55,663 bases of DNA from an uncultured Eubacterium sp. (GCA_910586225.1 CAJUIL010000028.1:1-55663), one strand, 5' to 3'. Numbered from the stretch's first letter, positions 1-10,793 are shown. A program made the numbers and translations. The notes: generated by a model not told the origin, from the sequence alone.

Positions 1-2
1 TT

Positions 3-107
3 GCAGAAAAGGACACAGCACTTGCAGAAAAGGACACAGCACTTGCAGAAAAGGAGTTTGCATTGGCAGAAAAGGACACAGTATTGGCGGAAAAAGAAGC
101 TGCTTTA
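3..107 (+). repeat. 21-bp tandem repeats encoding heptads
   Basis: Five head-to-tail copies of a 21-bp unit beginning GCAGAAAAGG. The first two copies (3-23 and 24-44) are identical and the last three are diverged. The unit length keeps the reading frame and encodes one coiled-coil heptad, so copy-number change would alter coiled-coil length without a frameshift. Confidence 0.8.
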
Positions 108-164
108 AAAGCTGCCCTATCACAAATTTCACTTCTTGAGAAACGTCTTGCAGATTTAACCTGA
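3..164 (+). CDS. C-terminal end of a coiled-coil protein (possibly Rpn-family nuclease), truncated by window edge
   Basis: Only the last 53 codons lie in the window; the frame is open from base 3 to TGA at 162-164. The peptide consists of heptads of the type AEKDTAL repeated five times, followed by a leucine-spaced tail ending in RLADLT. This is a typical amphipathic coiled coil. Such charged tails are common at the C terminus of Rpn-family recombination-promoting nucleases (PD-(D/E)XK transposase-like) in Lachnospiraceae, and a second Rpn-like tail lies at 28935. The nuclease domain itself is outside the window, so the family is an inference. Confidence 0.55.
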   Translation, partial: AEKDTALAEKDTALAEKEFALAEKDTVLAEKEAALKAALSQISLLEKRLADLT

Positions 165-273
165 AAAGATTCTCCTATTTAAGGAACTTTCTGTAAATCT
201 TATGAAGTGATGGATGTAATATAAAAATATATTTATCACTTCATAAATTTATCTAATCATTGGTTTTTACTGG

Positions 274-591
274 ATGAAAGCAAATGAATTTGTTTGGACA
301 GTATTTATTCTATTTTTTCTGTACGATTCGGTCTTTAGTATTTGCTGCTATCATGCATCTAAAAATGTATACACCATTTTTCGTGCATTATCTGATAATA
401 TCATTGGCGAATACTTGCATTCTTTGTATGAAAAATATCTTTATTTCCTCATTGTTGATAGATACTACTTAATTTTACGTAACAAATCATACGATATTAA
501 TTTGGAAGAGATGAGTGAGGCGGATATGCAGGTTTTATTGCGTATGCTGCTCTTTTCCATTAATTCAGCGGTGATAATAGGGATTGTATGA
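274..591 (+). CDS. Doubtful small ORF in degraded region
   Basis: A 105-codon frame with a hydrophobic N terminus (about residues 6-25) and a mixed C terminus. No convincing ribosome binding site precedes the ATG and I do not recognise the product. Downstream frames up to base 850 contain protein-like stretches, for example the peptide FELDIQLSSYSKRW around 718-760, interrupted by stops and frame changes. The whole 200-1300 stretch therefore looks like decayed coding sequence. This ORF may be part of that debris rather than a gene. Confidence 0.2.
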   Translation: MKANEFVWTVFILFFLYDSVFSICCYHASKNVYTIFRALSDNIIGEYLHSLYEKYLYFLIVDRYYLILRNKSYDINLEEMSEADMQVLLRMLLFSINSAVIIGIV

Positions 592-1260
592 TTTCCAGGT
601 TGCAAAGAGTGCAAGTGCAAATGAAAATACTTTGCTTTTTAATATATTTGACCCAAATAACAGAATAGTTTGCCGAGTCCAGCGGCTAGTTCAGTGTTAG
701 ATGGGGGAGAGGTGTTTTGAGTTAGATATACAGTTGAGTAGTTACTCGAAGCGGTGGTTTTTGACTTCCAGTATTGGTTGACATTATGCAAATGATTCGA
801 AAAAATTCCATGTTAAGGTTAACAATTTGGAAAATGTGCCGATATAATATTAAACTATCTAATGGGATAAGTCTGCGTGTTTATCAGGTAAAATCGAACG
901 TATATACTTTTCCCTTAATATAGATTTTAGTGTATGGGTTGCAGATAGTCAAACGTGCACTGGAACGGCAGCTGAATAAACCTGGGATGGTCAGACTGGA
1001 TACCCTGGCGCTTACCGCTTGGCATGGATTGTGCGGCGGCTGGCAGGATTGATGTTGTCTGCGTGAAGCGGCAGAGCAGTCAGTGGGCAGGAACGGGAGT
1101 TTGGAAGGCTGCAGTATCAGAGCATTGCTGAAAGGGATTTTTGCAGGCTGTATACCGCGCTTGGCATGATGCCTGTTCGGATTCCGGCGGGCGGTGGGAA
1201 TGCCTGGTTCCTGGTTCATGTGTTATGGAACAGACATTTTGCGAATTGCGGTGGGTGACT
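590..1260 (+). pseudogene. Decayed coding debris upstream of the giant surface gene
   Basis: No intact gene is visible here. Several frames carry short protein-like segments cut by stops: one around 600-840 (ending in KVNNLENVPI), one around 938-1050 (containing ERQLNKPGMVRLDTLALTAW) and one around 1130-1257 (containing RLYTALGMMPVRIPAGGG). The second and third segments are more GC-rich than the first. I cannot name the parent genes. The reading as decay, rather than non-coding sequence, rests only on the residue composition of these fragments. Confidence 0.3.
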
Positions 1261-1353
1261 GCGGGGATGGCTTTTGGGGTGTTCTGGAGCGTAGCGGGTA
1301 ATCCGGAGTATAAAAAGTTCTCAGATTTTGGAGAACGGAGAGGATGGTATGTT

Positions 1354-4300
1354 ATGTACAAGGATGTATGGAAAAAATTTGGGGTGAAGATATTCATTGT
1401 ATTGTGTTCCGTACTGCTGATTGGAGGAGTGGCAGTTGCGGCGCCAAGATTGCGGGCGGATGTTGTTGATGGTAAACCGACATTCAGTGTACTGACTGGA
1501 TCAGGGATAAAAATAAGCTTGGCAGGAAAGGCGCAATATAATTATGGAGAAGATGTTGAACCAGAAGTAATTAGTATTAAAGGCGATGGGTATGATCTGA
1601 TTCTTCGAAACGGAAAGGATTTTAGCGTAAGAACTGGCGGTAATGTTATTAATGATGTGACTCAGACGGCAAAGGTTTTCATAGCAGCGTTAGATGGTAG
1701 TGAGCAAGTGTCACGTTATAATTCTGATGGAACTGAAGATTTTACAGAGTTGGAAGTGACTTATGAGATATCACGCAGAGACATAGATGCGACGTGGGTT
1801 GACGCTAAATATATTAAGGCGAGCGACTTAGGGCCGGACAATGTGTCTAATAAATGGGTTGTAAATGAATTACCAGCGTCTTTTAACGGAGCAGACTGGG
1901 AAGTAACAATAAATGAGCCAGATATAGGAAAAAAAGTGTTGAGTTATGGAACTGACTATAAGGTAGATAAGCAGGCGGAAGATGTTGGCTCGTATAGTGG
2001 AGAGATAAATTTCTTAAGATTTAATTTGTTAAATGGGACAAAAAAATCTGCTACAGCAACAGTGTACATGGAAGTAAGTGGACTTAAAATTTCAGAGAAC
2101 GCAGATGGAACAGTTAAAGTAGAAAAAGTTATTGGTTCAAATCGAACAGAATTGACGGCAGGTACACATTATACGCCTGTTTATAATGGAAATGTATGTA
2201 CTATTACGGGAATTTATAGTGGAGGCGAAGCTTACTATGTTGGAGAAACGCAGTATACAACTTCAAAACCAGTAACAGATTATACACTGGGGTGGACTCC
2301 GCTTGAGTCTACTGTAGACTACAATGACTTAAAGGGGATTGAACAAAAACCTGCTCAGGTGTGGGTTATAGATAATAAGGACGGTTCTAGAACATACTTG
2401 AATGAAGGGAGTGGGTACGAACTTAAATATACGATACTTAACGGCGCGCAAGGTGCAACGGCTGGTACAGTTGAAATGACGATCACAGCAAAAGCTCCAT
2501 ATAATAAAGCGGAAAAAGTCAGATATAATTTGAGACGTAAACTTGCTCTTAGCGACATGAATATAGAGAAAATACCAAGAAATCAGAATGAGAGTCTAGA
2601 CAAAATTACATTTAATGGTGAGGGGCATATTGTAGACATAGAAATTTCATTCAATGATACAGGCAGTAAACTTGAAGCAGGAAAAGACTATGATATATTC
2701 TATAAATTGATAAATGCACCAAACGCAAGTAATAATTCTACGGATTGGGTAACAAATGTGTCGGAGCTTATACATGCCGGAGAAGTTGCAATAAAAATTG
2801 TTGGGAAGGCAGATGGTTCTGGTAATATAAATAAGCCGGGTTATTATGGAATCATGGATGGCGGTGATCTAAACGCATTTCCAGTGCCAGAAGCACTAAG
2901 GTATACGATTCATCAATTAGATTTGTTAAAAGAAGGGTACTCATTAGAGTTAAGGAATTCAAGCAACAGGGTGGATAATCTCTTCGATGTTTCTTGTGAA
3001 GCGGATGATATAATCAATCGAGCAGTCGTTAGTTCAGGGAAAAGTTCTTATAAGATGAGCCTTTTGGGCAATGGTGAATTTACTCCAACGTTTTATCATC
3101 CATCAGGAGCTGAGATACAAGAGGATGAGTGGGGGAATTTAAAACCGGATGAAGGCTACAAAGTAAAATTAAGTTTCAATGGAGATCTGACAGGAGATCT
3201 GGAAACAACTTTTAAAATTGATAAATACAATGCAAAGGATATTGCAATAGTATTTGCAGGATGTACAGAATGTGGAAGTTCTGCGACCGAGCATATATAT
3301 ACAGGTGAACAACATATGCCGATCGTGACAGGAGTAACTCATAAGGGGATATTGTTAGATCCTGATAATTATGAGATTACTTTTGGAGATAATATAAATG
3401 CTGGTAAAAATGTCGGTACCGTTACGGTAAATATTGGAACTGGAGAAAATGCGGTTTCAAAAACAGAAAAATTTGACATTAAAGCACGGGCTATAGATAA
3501 TGGTAAACTGGATTTGGTTACTTTTGGAGGAAGTACTAGTGGTAGGACACATGTATATTGTGGATTGAACCAAGGACCAGATGTACCAAAACTTAAGCTG
3601 ATAGATACTTCGGATGGCAAAAATCCAGAGTTGTTGAAAGATGTAGACTATACATTAACGGCAGGTATTTTTAATGTCAATGGAAATCCTGGAGATAAAC
3701 CAGTTCCATTTGACCAGGTGCAAATTGGTACGGAGTATTGTTTTAGAGTTACAAGTAAAGGAAATAATTTCAAGAATACAGATGGAACTACTCCAATTAC
3801 GTATGTTGAAACAGTTCCTTTTATATTTGAAACGAGAAGTATTTTAAGCAAAGATGAAGATGATAACTATGAGATAACAGCGAGAGTAAATCCGAGTCCT
3901 AAGCCGGATCTGGAAAGTAGTGACCAAGAATATATTGACTATATTGAAAAACACATTGATGTAACGGATGCGAAATATAATAATGAGAAGCTTCGAATTA
4001 ATGTGGATTATAGCATTGTGGGTTTTGAGAACAGTATTAGCAATGATGGCACAGTGAAGTTTAAAATTCAAGGAAAAGGCTGTTATTCAGGTACAAGCTT
4101 GGAAAAACTGGAGCTTCCAGTAGGAACTCATATTAAGAATTTGCATTTGAGAGAGAATGGAGCGCATTTAGGACAGCCGGCACCTATAGCCAGCCAACAG
4201 GAACCATCAGCGGAAATAACTTTAAAGGGAACTTATGCGACGGATCCAACCAATATATTTAATATAGTGTTTAATGCAACAACAGATATATCAGCAAATC

Positions 4301-7300
4301 AAGTTGATTTGTGTACAGGGCAGGGAACACCAACAATACCAAAAGGAGAGAAAGGCAACGCGGATGCCAAGTATTGGGTAAGCCTTGATAAGGGGTATGA
4401 ATATGATGCCGCAGGAGTACAATATGCATCAGCAATATTGACAGGTATTAATGGATATCATGGTAAGATTAAAGTTAAATTCAAAGTGGAGAAGCAGCAT
4501 CTTGCATATGATGGATTTACAATAGAAATTGTGTATCCAAAAGATGCCAATGGGCAGTCGGTAGGAGCGTATACTTATACGGGAAGCAATATAGAGGCTA
4601 TTATTATCATTAAAGATAAAAATGGCGACAGAGTTCCTGGAAATTATACAGAGCTTTTTGATATCACATATGAAAATAATCTTAATGCGACGAATGGTTA
4701 TGTGGAGAGTAACAAAGAAACAGGAGCAATCGTAAGGGTAACGGGTAAGCCTTCGTCAGGATTTGAAGGAACGATATCTGAACATTATAAAATTGATCCA
4801 CAATCAATCGTTGGAAAAGATTCTGATGGAAAAGATGTTTTGCTTGGAAAGTTCTTGGCACGTGGATTGAAAGCTTCCTATCCATATAGGCCGTATACGA
4901 TTCTTAGTGCCGATAATGTACCTTCAGGTGTATGGCCGACCTTTGAATTAGTGTTTAGCGCGAATGGAAATCCGAATGGCGGTAGTGATGCTATAGTATT
5001 ATCACATGCCGAAAATGGAGATTATGTTTATACTTGCATTAATGCTGATAAGGTAACTCAGGAATCGGATGATAAGCTTGCTAAGCTACGTATTACAGGA
5101 AAAGGTAATTTTACCGGAACCGTTGATATTCCTTATAGAATTACCCCTGTAAGCCTGAGTGAAGATAACGAGGACATTAAGATAACGATTGATGGGCCGT
5201 CGAGAGAGCCGTTTACAGGAATACGATACGCACCGAAAGTAAAAGTCGTGCAAACTGTGGATCTTGGAAATGGAAAGAAAGTGGAAATGACAGTTCCAAG
5301 TGAGCAATATACAGCTACTCCTGTAAACACATTATGGGTGAGTGAAAATACTTTAAGCGGAATTGGTAGTCAAACGTGCGTTCGGATAGAAAAGAAGGAA
5401 GTGGACGGAGTTTTTAACTATAATGGTGAGCGTAACGTTGCATATTTTGTTTATGGTGAGCTGAGTCCATCAAAACCTTCACAAGGTGATGATAACTCCG
5501 AGGTGGAAGTTACCACAAGTCCGATACCATATTCAGAAAATATATCCTATGATGGATATGTGAAGGTGAATTTTAAGCAAAAACAGGATGGTCAAACAGA
5601 TTATACTGGAGGTAATAATACTGATGCTGAAGGTGAATTTCTGAGTAAAATCCGGCCATTAAAATATCGCGAAGAATTTACAGTATCATGTCTTGATGAA
5701 ACGGTTGGTATTCATTCGGGATATATTGTGGGTGATGAGAATTACTTTATCGGAAGAAAGTATATTGCATCAACAGATGATAATCCAATCGTAATTCAGG
5801 GGAATTTGCGTCAGGCAGAAGTAATATGGAAGAAAGGGGTTGCTGCAGTACCATTTGGTAAGGATGTAAAGATTCAAGACTATATTACGATAGAATGTGG
5901 TGGCCGAGAATTGAATTTTGATGAAGATTATACATTTAAAGCCAACCCAGATCTGAGTAAGCTGGGGGAGACATCAGTTACTATTATTCCGACAGATGAA
6001 GCGGCTGATATAGATCCGGCAACAGGTAAGGAAGGGAATAAAGCATATTTGACAGGGGATTTGCCTGTGAAGTTTAATGTAGTAGCAGAACTTGCGAATG
6101 ATAACGTAATGGGTCTTAAGGATGTATACACCTATATAGGGGAGCCGGTAATCAATCCTTCGGACATTGTAGTGACAGGAGCGGATGGTAAGCCTCTGAA
6201 ACGTAATGAAGACTATATTATTGAAGGGTACGAGGATGCTATTAACGTAGGATCGTATGTGATTACGATTAAAGGTATCAGTCCATCTTATATGGGAAGT
6301 GAAATAACTCATAGGTTTAAAATAGAACCTTATGTTATTACCGAAGAAAATGTAGCAATTAAGTTTGAAGGTGGAAATCCAGTTGCAACTTATACAGGAG
6401 ATATTGTATTTCCTAAAATTGCATCTATCTCAGTGCCGACAACATCCGGAAGCCTTGTACTAAAGGCTGGAGATGAAGACAATCCTGCTGACTATGAAAT
6501 GCATCGTACGGAAAAAGGAGACAATATTAACTGGACAAATCCAAAGCTTAACCAAAAACCAAGTTTTGTAATTGTAGGTGTGGGCAATTTTACTGGACAG
6601 ATAGAAATGGAGTATATCATTGAACCACGCTCTATTACAGAGGCAAAATTCGATGAGATTAAAGATGAACCTTATCAAAATAATCGACCGATAAAGCCAA
6701 TTCCTACAGGTAAGTTTGGTTCCTTGCAGTTGACAGGAATACCTTTCGATAATAATCTTGCAAATGATTATCAGTATTGGACAGATAATACTACGCATTT
6801 TGCTTATTGGTATGATCCAGCTGAACCAACAAGTATTGGTACAAAGACAATTAAAATAAGAGGAATCGGTAATTTTACGGGTGAAACTGCTTTAACATTT
6901 GAAATTGTACCATTGAATATTGAATTGGCGGATTTAGTGTTTAAATCATCTGAATCACCAGTTTATGATGGACAGGAGAAAACGCCAGCATTTGAACTGA
7001 GATATAAGGGAGATGTTATCCTGGAGTGGACTGGTACAAAGGTAATTTCCGAAAATATCAGTACAGCAACGATAACCTGGGAAAATAATATTCATGCGTC
7101 AACAGAAGATAAATCGGCATCTGTTTTAGTTAGCTTGGCATCAACTGGAGATAACTATTATGGGAGTAAATCAAAGAGCTTTGCAATATTGCCAGCATCG
7201 CTCAAAGATCATGTAAAATTCATGTATCTGCCAACAAATCAAAGCAATGTGGTAGATTTAAACAGCTATCAGCTAAAGAAGAAGTTTGAAAAGCCAGAAC

Positions 7301-9630
7301 TTATCTTTGCTACAAATGCACCTACCCCATCAGCTCTGTTGGAGGATGAGATTGGTATATACTATAATTATCCGCAAATGGCCAATCACGGTTATTTCTT
7401 AGGGGCGCCTGGAGAAACTACGAATTTTACATTTGAACGTGTGTATGTTGAACCAGATACAGATGATGTGGAAGAGGTTCGTGAAGGATATACAGATGAA
7501 AACTTTACGTATGCTGGTAAGGTTAAGTGTACGATTACTGGTACGGGAGATTATACGGATTCTGCTACCTTCTGGTATTTTATTGGTACAGATATAAGCG
7601 ATGCAGATGTAAATGTAACATTGAAACCGACAACAACAGTATTCAATTCTACATTGCAAAAACCGGAGTTAAAAATAACAGGTTTGGATGAGGATCAGTA
7701 TTCGATTGTTTACTATAGAGGTGAGACTGTTGCAGAAAACCGTATTACAGAGCAAGACTTTATTAATGCTGCTACGTACTATATAAGACTGGAAGGTCAA
7801 CCATCTAAAGGAACCTATGCATCGAAACCAAAAACATTAACTTACACAATCACACCAAGAGCATTCTCCAACAACCTCGTAATCGACGGCTTCAAGCGAG
7901 AATACTCCTACACAGGTTACGACATCTGCCCAGTAGGCATTTCCGTAACGGACTACATTGACAAGATTAAATACAAACTGACCGAGGACGTAGACTATAC
8001 CTTAACGTATACAAACAACTTAAACGCAGGTACAGCGTATATCAATATCAAAGGCCAGAACAACTTCAGCGGAAGCGCGACTGCAAACTTTATGATCACA
8101 AGCTCTACGATCAGCAGCGGCGGCTGGGGCGGCAACAACAGCTTCCTGGATCAGGGAACGGGAGAAATCTCTGGGTCGACAGCGGTTTCGCCGAATGAAG
8201 TAAATATGTCCATGGATACGATTGATGCGATGTATTACACAGGCAGGCCAGTGTATCCGAAGGTATCGATCGCGGGCATGACAGAGAACATTGATTATAC
8301 GGTTACATTTAGTAACAACGTGGAAGTTGGTACGGCGGTAGCGACAGTGAATGGTATTGGAAATAATAAGGGTACGATCACTAAGAATTTCCGTATTATC
8401 GCACAGCTGTCGAAGTGTACGATTTCGCCGATCCCAGCACAGCAGTATACAGGCTCCGAGGTGAAACCTGCACTGACGGTAAAATGCGGCAATAGTATTT
8501 TGATGGAAGGTACAGATTATACCGTTACTTATTCAAATAATATCAACATTGGTACGGCGACTGCGACGCTACGTGCGCTGAACAATGCGAATTACACGGG
8601 GACGGCTTCTGTGAAGTTCAGTATCGGCAATGATGTAGGCGGATTTATTATCAGCGGTTATGCACCGAGCTATGCTTACACTGGCAAGGCGATTACACCA
8701 GGTGTTGTTGTTGAGACTGGCAGCAGGACATTAGTGCCGGGTACGGAATATACGGTATCCTATTCTAATAATGTGAATGCAGGTACAGCGACGATCACAG
8801 TAACAGGTGTTGGAAAATACTCTGGTAAGCAGACAGCAAACTTTGTCATTGAGCCGAAGAGCATTCAGAGCTGTGATACGACGGATATTGCGGATAGAAC
8901 CTATACGGGCGATGCGTATACGCCGAGTGTTACAGTAAGTGACGGCGGTAAGGTATTGACCAAGGGTGTAGATTATACGGTAACTTATACGAATAATATA
9001 AATCCAGGTACAGCGACGGTTGTGATCCGTGGTCTGAGCAGCAATTACGCTGGAACGAAGGTGATCAGCTTTAAGATTTCAGCAGTTGCAGTGAAGGGCT
9101 TAAAGGCTACGAATGTGAAGTATAACAGCATGAAGCTGAAATGGACGAAGCAGGGATACGCAGATGGTTACCAGCTCTGTGATTCCAAGTCAAAGGTAAT
9201 TAAGACATTGAAGAAAAACAGTGTTACGATCACCGGTTTGACAGCAGGTAAGACTTATAAGTATAAAGTAAGATCTTATATCCGCAACGCGGACGGTACG
9301 AAGTCCTATGGCGCATTCTCATCGGTATTGAATGCGACGACGAAGCTCCGTACGCCGACAGTGAAGGTCGTTTCGAATGCGAAGGGGCAGGCACGGATCA
9401 GCTGGTCTAAGGTATCAGGGGCATCTGGTTATGAGATCTACTATAAAAAGACTTCCAGTGCGAAGTACAAGAAGTTAAAGACTGTAAACAGCCCGAATAT
9501 CCGGGTATGTACGGTACGCGGTATGAAGAGCGGCGACAGGGCTTATTTCCGTATCCGAGCATTCAGAAAGAACGGAAGCAAGAAGGTATACAGTTCGCTG
9601 AATCCATTAAAGGTTATTACGGTGAAATAA
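1354..9630 (+). CDS. Giant secreted repeat protein with YTG-type beta domains and two C-terminal fibronectin III domains
   Basis: The ATG at 1354 is chosen because GGAGAGGA at 1337-1344 sits about nine bases upstream and the first residues form a signal peptide: a basic MYKDVWKKFG start, a hydrophobic core IFIVLCSVLLIGG, then AVAAP. The mature part is a long series of roughly 75-100-residue beta domains. Their signature is YTG...P...(D/E)YTVTYxNNxNxGTATVxIxGxGNYxGT. The clearest copies start near nt 7910, 8239, 8446, 8680 and 8910; more diverged ones lie near 3298, 4575, 6130, 6394 and 6964. These resemble the YDG/MBG-type repeats of bacterial surface proteins. The last about 190 residues form two fibronectin III domains. 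No sorting signal is present, so attachment may be non-covalent. It lies 6 bp ahead of the sortase gene. Third-position GC rises sharply near nt 7850, which suggests a mosaic gene. The ligand is unknown; adhesion is the likely role. Confidence 0.85.
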   Translation: MYKDVWKKFGVKIFIVLCSVLLIGGVAVAAPRLRADVVDGKPTFSVLTGSGIKISLAGKAQYNYGEDVEPEVISIKGDGYDLILRNGKDFSVRTGGNVINDVTQTAKVFIAALDGSEQVSRYNSDGTEDFTELEVTYEISRRDIDATWVDAKYIKASDLGPDNVSNKWVVNELPASFNGADWEVTINEPDIGKKVLSYGTDYKVDKQAEDVGSYSGEINFLRFNLLNGTKKSATATVYMEVSGLKISENADGTVKVEKVIGSNRTELTAGTHYTPVYNGNVCTITGIYSGGEAYYVGETQYTTSKPVTDYTLGWTPLESTVDYNDLKGIEQKPAQVWVIDNKDGSRTYLNEGSGYELKYTILNGAQGATAGTVEMTITAKAPYNKAEKVRYNLRRKLALSDMNIEKIPRNQNESLDKITFNGEGHIVDIEISFNDTGSKLEAGKDYDIFYKLINAPNASNNSTDWVTNVSELIHAGEVAIKIVGKADGSGNINKPGYYGIMDGGDLNAFPVPEALRYTIHQLDLLKEGYSLELRNSSNRVDNLFDVSCEADDIINRAVVSSGKSSYKMSLLGNGEFTPTFYHPSGAEIQEDEWGNLKPDEGYKVKLSFNGDLTGDLETTFKIDKYNAKDIAIVFAGCTECGSSATEHIYTGEQHMPIVTGVTHKGILLDPDNYEITFGDNINAGKNVGTVTVNIGTGENAVSKTEKFDIKARAIDNGKLDLVTFGGSTSGRTHVYCGLNQGPDVPKLKLIDTSDGKNPELLKDVDYTLTAGIFNVNGNPGDKPVPFDQVQIGTEYCFRVTSKGNNFKNTDGTTPITYVETVPFIFETRSILSKDEDDNYEITARVNPSPKPDLESSDQEYIDYIEKHIDVTDAKYNNEKLRINVDYSIVGFENSISNDGTVKFKIQGKGCYSGTSLEKLELPVGTHIKNLHLRENGAHLGQPAPIASQQEPSAEITLKGTYATDPTNIFNIVFNATTDISANQVDLCTGQGTPTIPKGEKGNADAKYWVSLDKGYEYDAAGVQYASAILTGINGYHGKIKVKFKVEKQHLAYDGFTIEIVYPKDANGQSVGAYTYTGSNIEAIIIIKDKNGDRVPGNYTELFDITYENNLNATNGYVESNKETGAIVRVTGKPSSGFEGTISEHYKIDPQSIVGKDSDGKDVLLGKFLARGLKASYPYRPYTILSADNVPSGVWPTFELVFSANGNPNGGSDAIVLSHAENGDYVYTCINADKVTQESDDKLAKLRITGKGNFTGTVDIPYRITPVSLSEDNEDIKITIDGPSREPFTGIRYAPKVKVVQTVDLGNGKKVEMTVPSEQYTATPVNTLWVSENTLSGIGSQTCVRIEKKEVDGVFNYNGERNVAYFVYGELSPSKPSQGDDNSEVEVTTSPIPYSENISYDGYVKVNFKQKQDGQTDYTGGNNTDAEGEFLSKIRPLKYREEFTVSCLDETVGIHSGYIVGDENYFIGRKYIASTDDNPIVIQGNLRQAEVIWKKGVAAVPFGKDVKIQDYITIECGGRELNFDEDYTFKANPDLSKLGETSVTIIPTDEAADIDPATGKEGNKAYLTGDLPVKFNVVAELANDNVMGLKDVYTYIGEPVINPSDIVVTGADGKPLKRNEDYIIEGYEDAINVGSYVITIKGISPSYMGSEITHRFKIEPYVITEENVAIKFEGGNPVATYTGDIVFPKIASISVPTTSGSLVLKAGDEDNPADYEMHRTEKGDNINWTNPKLNQKPSFVIVGVGNFTGQIEMEYIIEPRSITEAKFDEIKDEPYQNNRPIKPIPTGKFGSLQLTGIPFDNNLANDYQYWTDNTTHFAYWYDPAEPTSIGTKTIKIRGIGNFTGETALTFEIVPLNIELADLVFKSSESPVYDGQEKTPAFELRYKGDVILEWTGTKVISENISTATITWENNIHASTEDKSASVLVSLASTGDNYYGSKSKSFAILPASLKDHVKFMYLPTNQSNVVDLNSYQLKKKFEKPELIFATNAPTPSALLEDEIGIYYNYPQMANHGYFLGAPGETTNFTFERVYVEPDTDDVEEVREGYTDENFTYAGKVKCTITGTGDYTDSATFWYFIGTDISDADVNVTLKPTTTVFNSTLQKPELKITGLDEDQYSIVYYRGETVAENRITEQDFINAATYYIRLEGQPSKGTYASKPKTLTYTITPRAFSNNLVIDGFKREYSYTGYDICPVGISVTDYIDKIKYKLTEDVDYTLTYTNNLNAGTAYINIKGQNNFSGSATANFMITSSTISSGGWGGNNSFLDQGTGEISGSTAVSPNEVNMSMDTIDAMYYTGRPVYPKVSIAGMTENIDYTVTFSNNVEVGTAVATVNGIGNNKGTITKNFRIIAQLSKCTISPIPAQQYTGSEVKPALTVKCGNSILMEGTDYTVTYSNNINIGTATATLRALNNANYTGTASVKFSIGNDVGGFIISGYAPSYAYTGKAITPGVVVETGSRTLVPGTEYTVSYSNNVNAGTATITVTGVGKYSGKQTANFVIEPKSIQSCDTTDIADRTYTGDAYTPSVTVSDGGKVLTKGVDYTVTYTNNINPGTATVVIRGLSSNYAGTKVISFKISAVAVKGLKATNVKYNSMKLKWTKQGYADGYQLCDSKSKVIKTLKKNSVTITGLTAGKTYKYKVRSYIRNADGTKSYGAFSSVLNATTKLRTPTVKVVSNAKGQARISWSKVSGASGYEIYYKKTSSAKYKKLKTVNSPNIRVCTVRGMKSGDRAYFRIRAFRKNGSKKVYSSLNPLKVITVK

Positions 9631-9636
9631 CACAGC

Positions 9637-10788
9637 ATGAGTGAAAAATACAAAATAGGCGTTTATGAATTTAATACCTATGAAGAGTATCTTGCGGCGC
9701 AGGAGGATGTAAAGAAGATTGACTTCCTTACGAAGGAATTGGATATTACGGATGCCGATGTCGCCGTGAGGCTCTACACTCTGATCAGGAATAAGGAAAT
9801 CGTGTTTCGCAGTAAGATCGGGATTTCCTTTTCCTGGTATGTGACAGACGTTCTGGCCCAAAATTCCCAGATATTGCTGGAAGAAAAGCGGCAGAAGGAG
9901 CAGAACAAGCAGAAAGGGCGAAAGCTTGGGGCTGCGGGGCTGATGTGTATTTTGGCCGCGGTGCTTTGTTTGGGATATTATGGCGTGACGCTTTGGCAGG
10001 AGCATCTGGAGAGCCAGGAGTTTGAGCGGCTCCAGGATATGCAGAATTTAACCGGACATCTGATCCGCGATACTTATGCGGATGAGGAAAGCGGCGCAGG
10101 CTCTGCACAGGATTCCGGTCAGGCGGCGTCCGCTGCAAAGCAGAAAAAAACAGTAAAGCAGAAACAAAAAGAGCAGGAAGAGAAAAAGATCGATCCTGCT
10201 GATCTGACGGTGTTAAAAAAATACAAAAGCTTGTATGAGCAGAATAAGGATCTGGCGGGATGGCTTTCGATTGCAGGGACGGTTATCGATTATCCGGTTA
10301 TGCAAACGGGAAAGAAAAATCCGGATTATTATCTGCACAAAGATTTTGAGAAAAAAGAAAGTGATCACGGGACGTTGTTTATTGACGCAAGGAATGATTA
10401 TGTAAATCGTGATACGAATCTGATCATTTATGGTCATAATATGAGGGATGGCACAATGTTTGGCGGCTTGAAGAGTTTTATGGATAAGGACTATTATGAG
10501 CAGCATCAAAAGCTTGTGTTTGACACGATCTATGAAAAGGCGGAGTACCGCATTGTTGCGGTGTGTCTGTCCAAAGTAAATTATCAGGATGATCATACGT
10601 TCCGGTATTATAATTTTTTGAATGCCGAAAGTAAAGAAGAATTTCAGGCATTTTTGGCAAACATCCAGCAGCTGACGGTGTTTGACCAAAAGATTGATAT
10701 TTCGTATGGGGATGAGCTGTTGACATTATCGACTTGTAACAGCTATATACAGGATGGACGGCTGTTCCTCATTGCGAAGAAGGAGTGA
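9637..10788 (+). CDS. srtB: Class B sortase
   Basis: This 383-residue membrane transpeptidase would attach surface proteins to peptidoglycan. An N-terminal cytoplasmic region of about 90 residues precedes one membrane segment (about residues 92-115), a charged linker, and the sortase fold. The catalytic residues are visible: His267 in YGHN, Cys367 in LSTC, and Arg375 in DGRLF. The motif order and the extra N-terminal helix are of the SrtB type. The start lies 6 bp after the giant repeat protein's stop with only a weak GGTGAA binding site, suggesting translational coupling. The next gene encodes a protein with a TPKTG signal and is the evident substrate. The unusually long cytoplasmic N terminus is worth noting. 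Confidence 0.9.
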   Translation: MSEKYKIGVYEFNTYEEYLAAQEDVKKIDFLTKELDITDADVAVRLYTLIRNKEIVFRSKIGISFSWYVTDVLAQNSQILLEEKRQKEQNKQKGRKLGAAGLMCILAAVLCLGYYGVTLWQEHLESQEFERLQDMQNLTGHLIRDTYADEESGAGSAQDSGQAASAAKQKKTVKQKQKEQEEKKIDPADLTVLKKYKSLYEQNKDLAGWLSIAGTVIDYPVMQTGKKNPDYYLHKDFEKKESDHGTLFIDARNDYVNRDTNLIIYGHNMRDGTMFGGLKSFMDKDYYEQHQKLVFDTIYEKAEYRIVAVCLSKVNYQDDHTFRYYNFLNAESKEEFQAFLANIQQLTVFDQKIDISYGDELLTLSTCNSYIQDGRLFLIAKKE

Positions 10789-10793
10789 CGCAT

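Noticed and set aside
1..110. Tandem repeats as a possible CRISPR or phase-variable non-coding array
   Set aside because: The unit is 21 bp without spacers and encodes coiled-coil heptads in frame.
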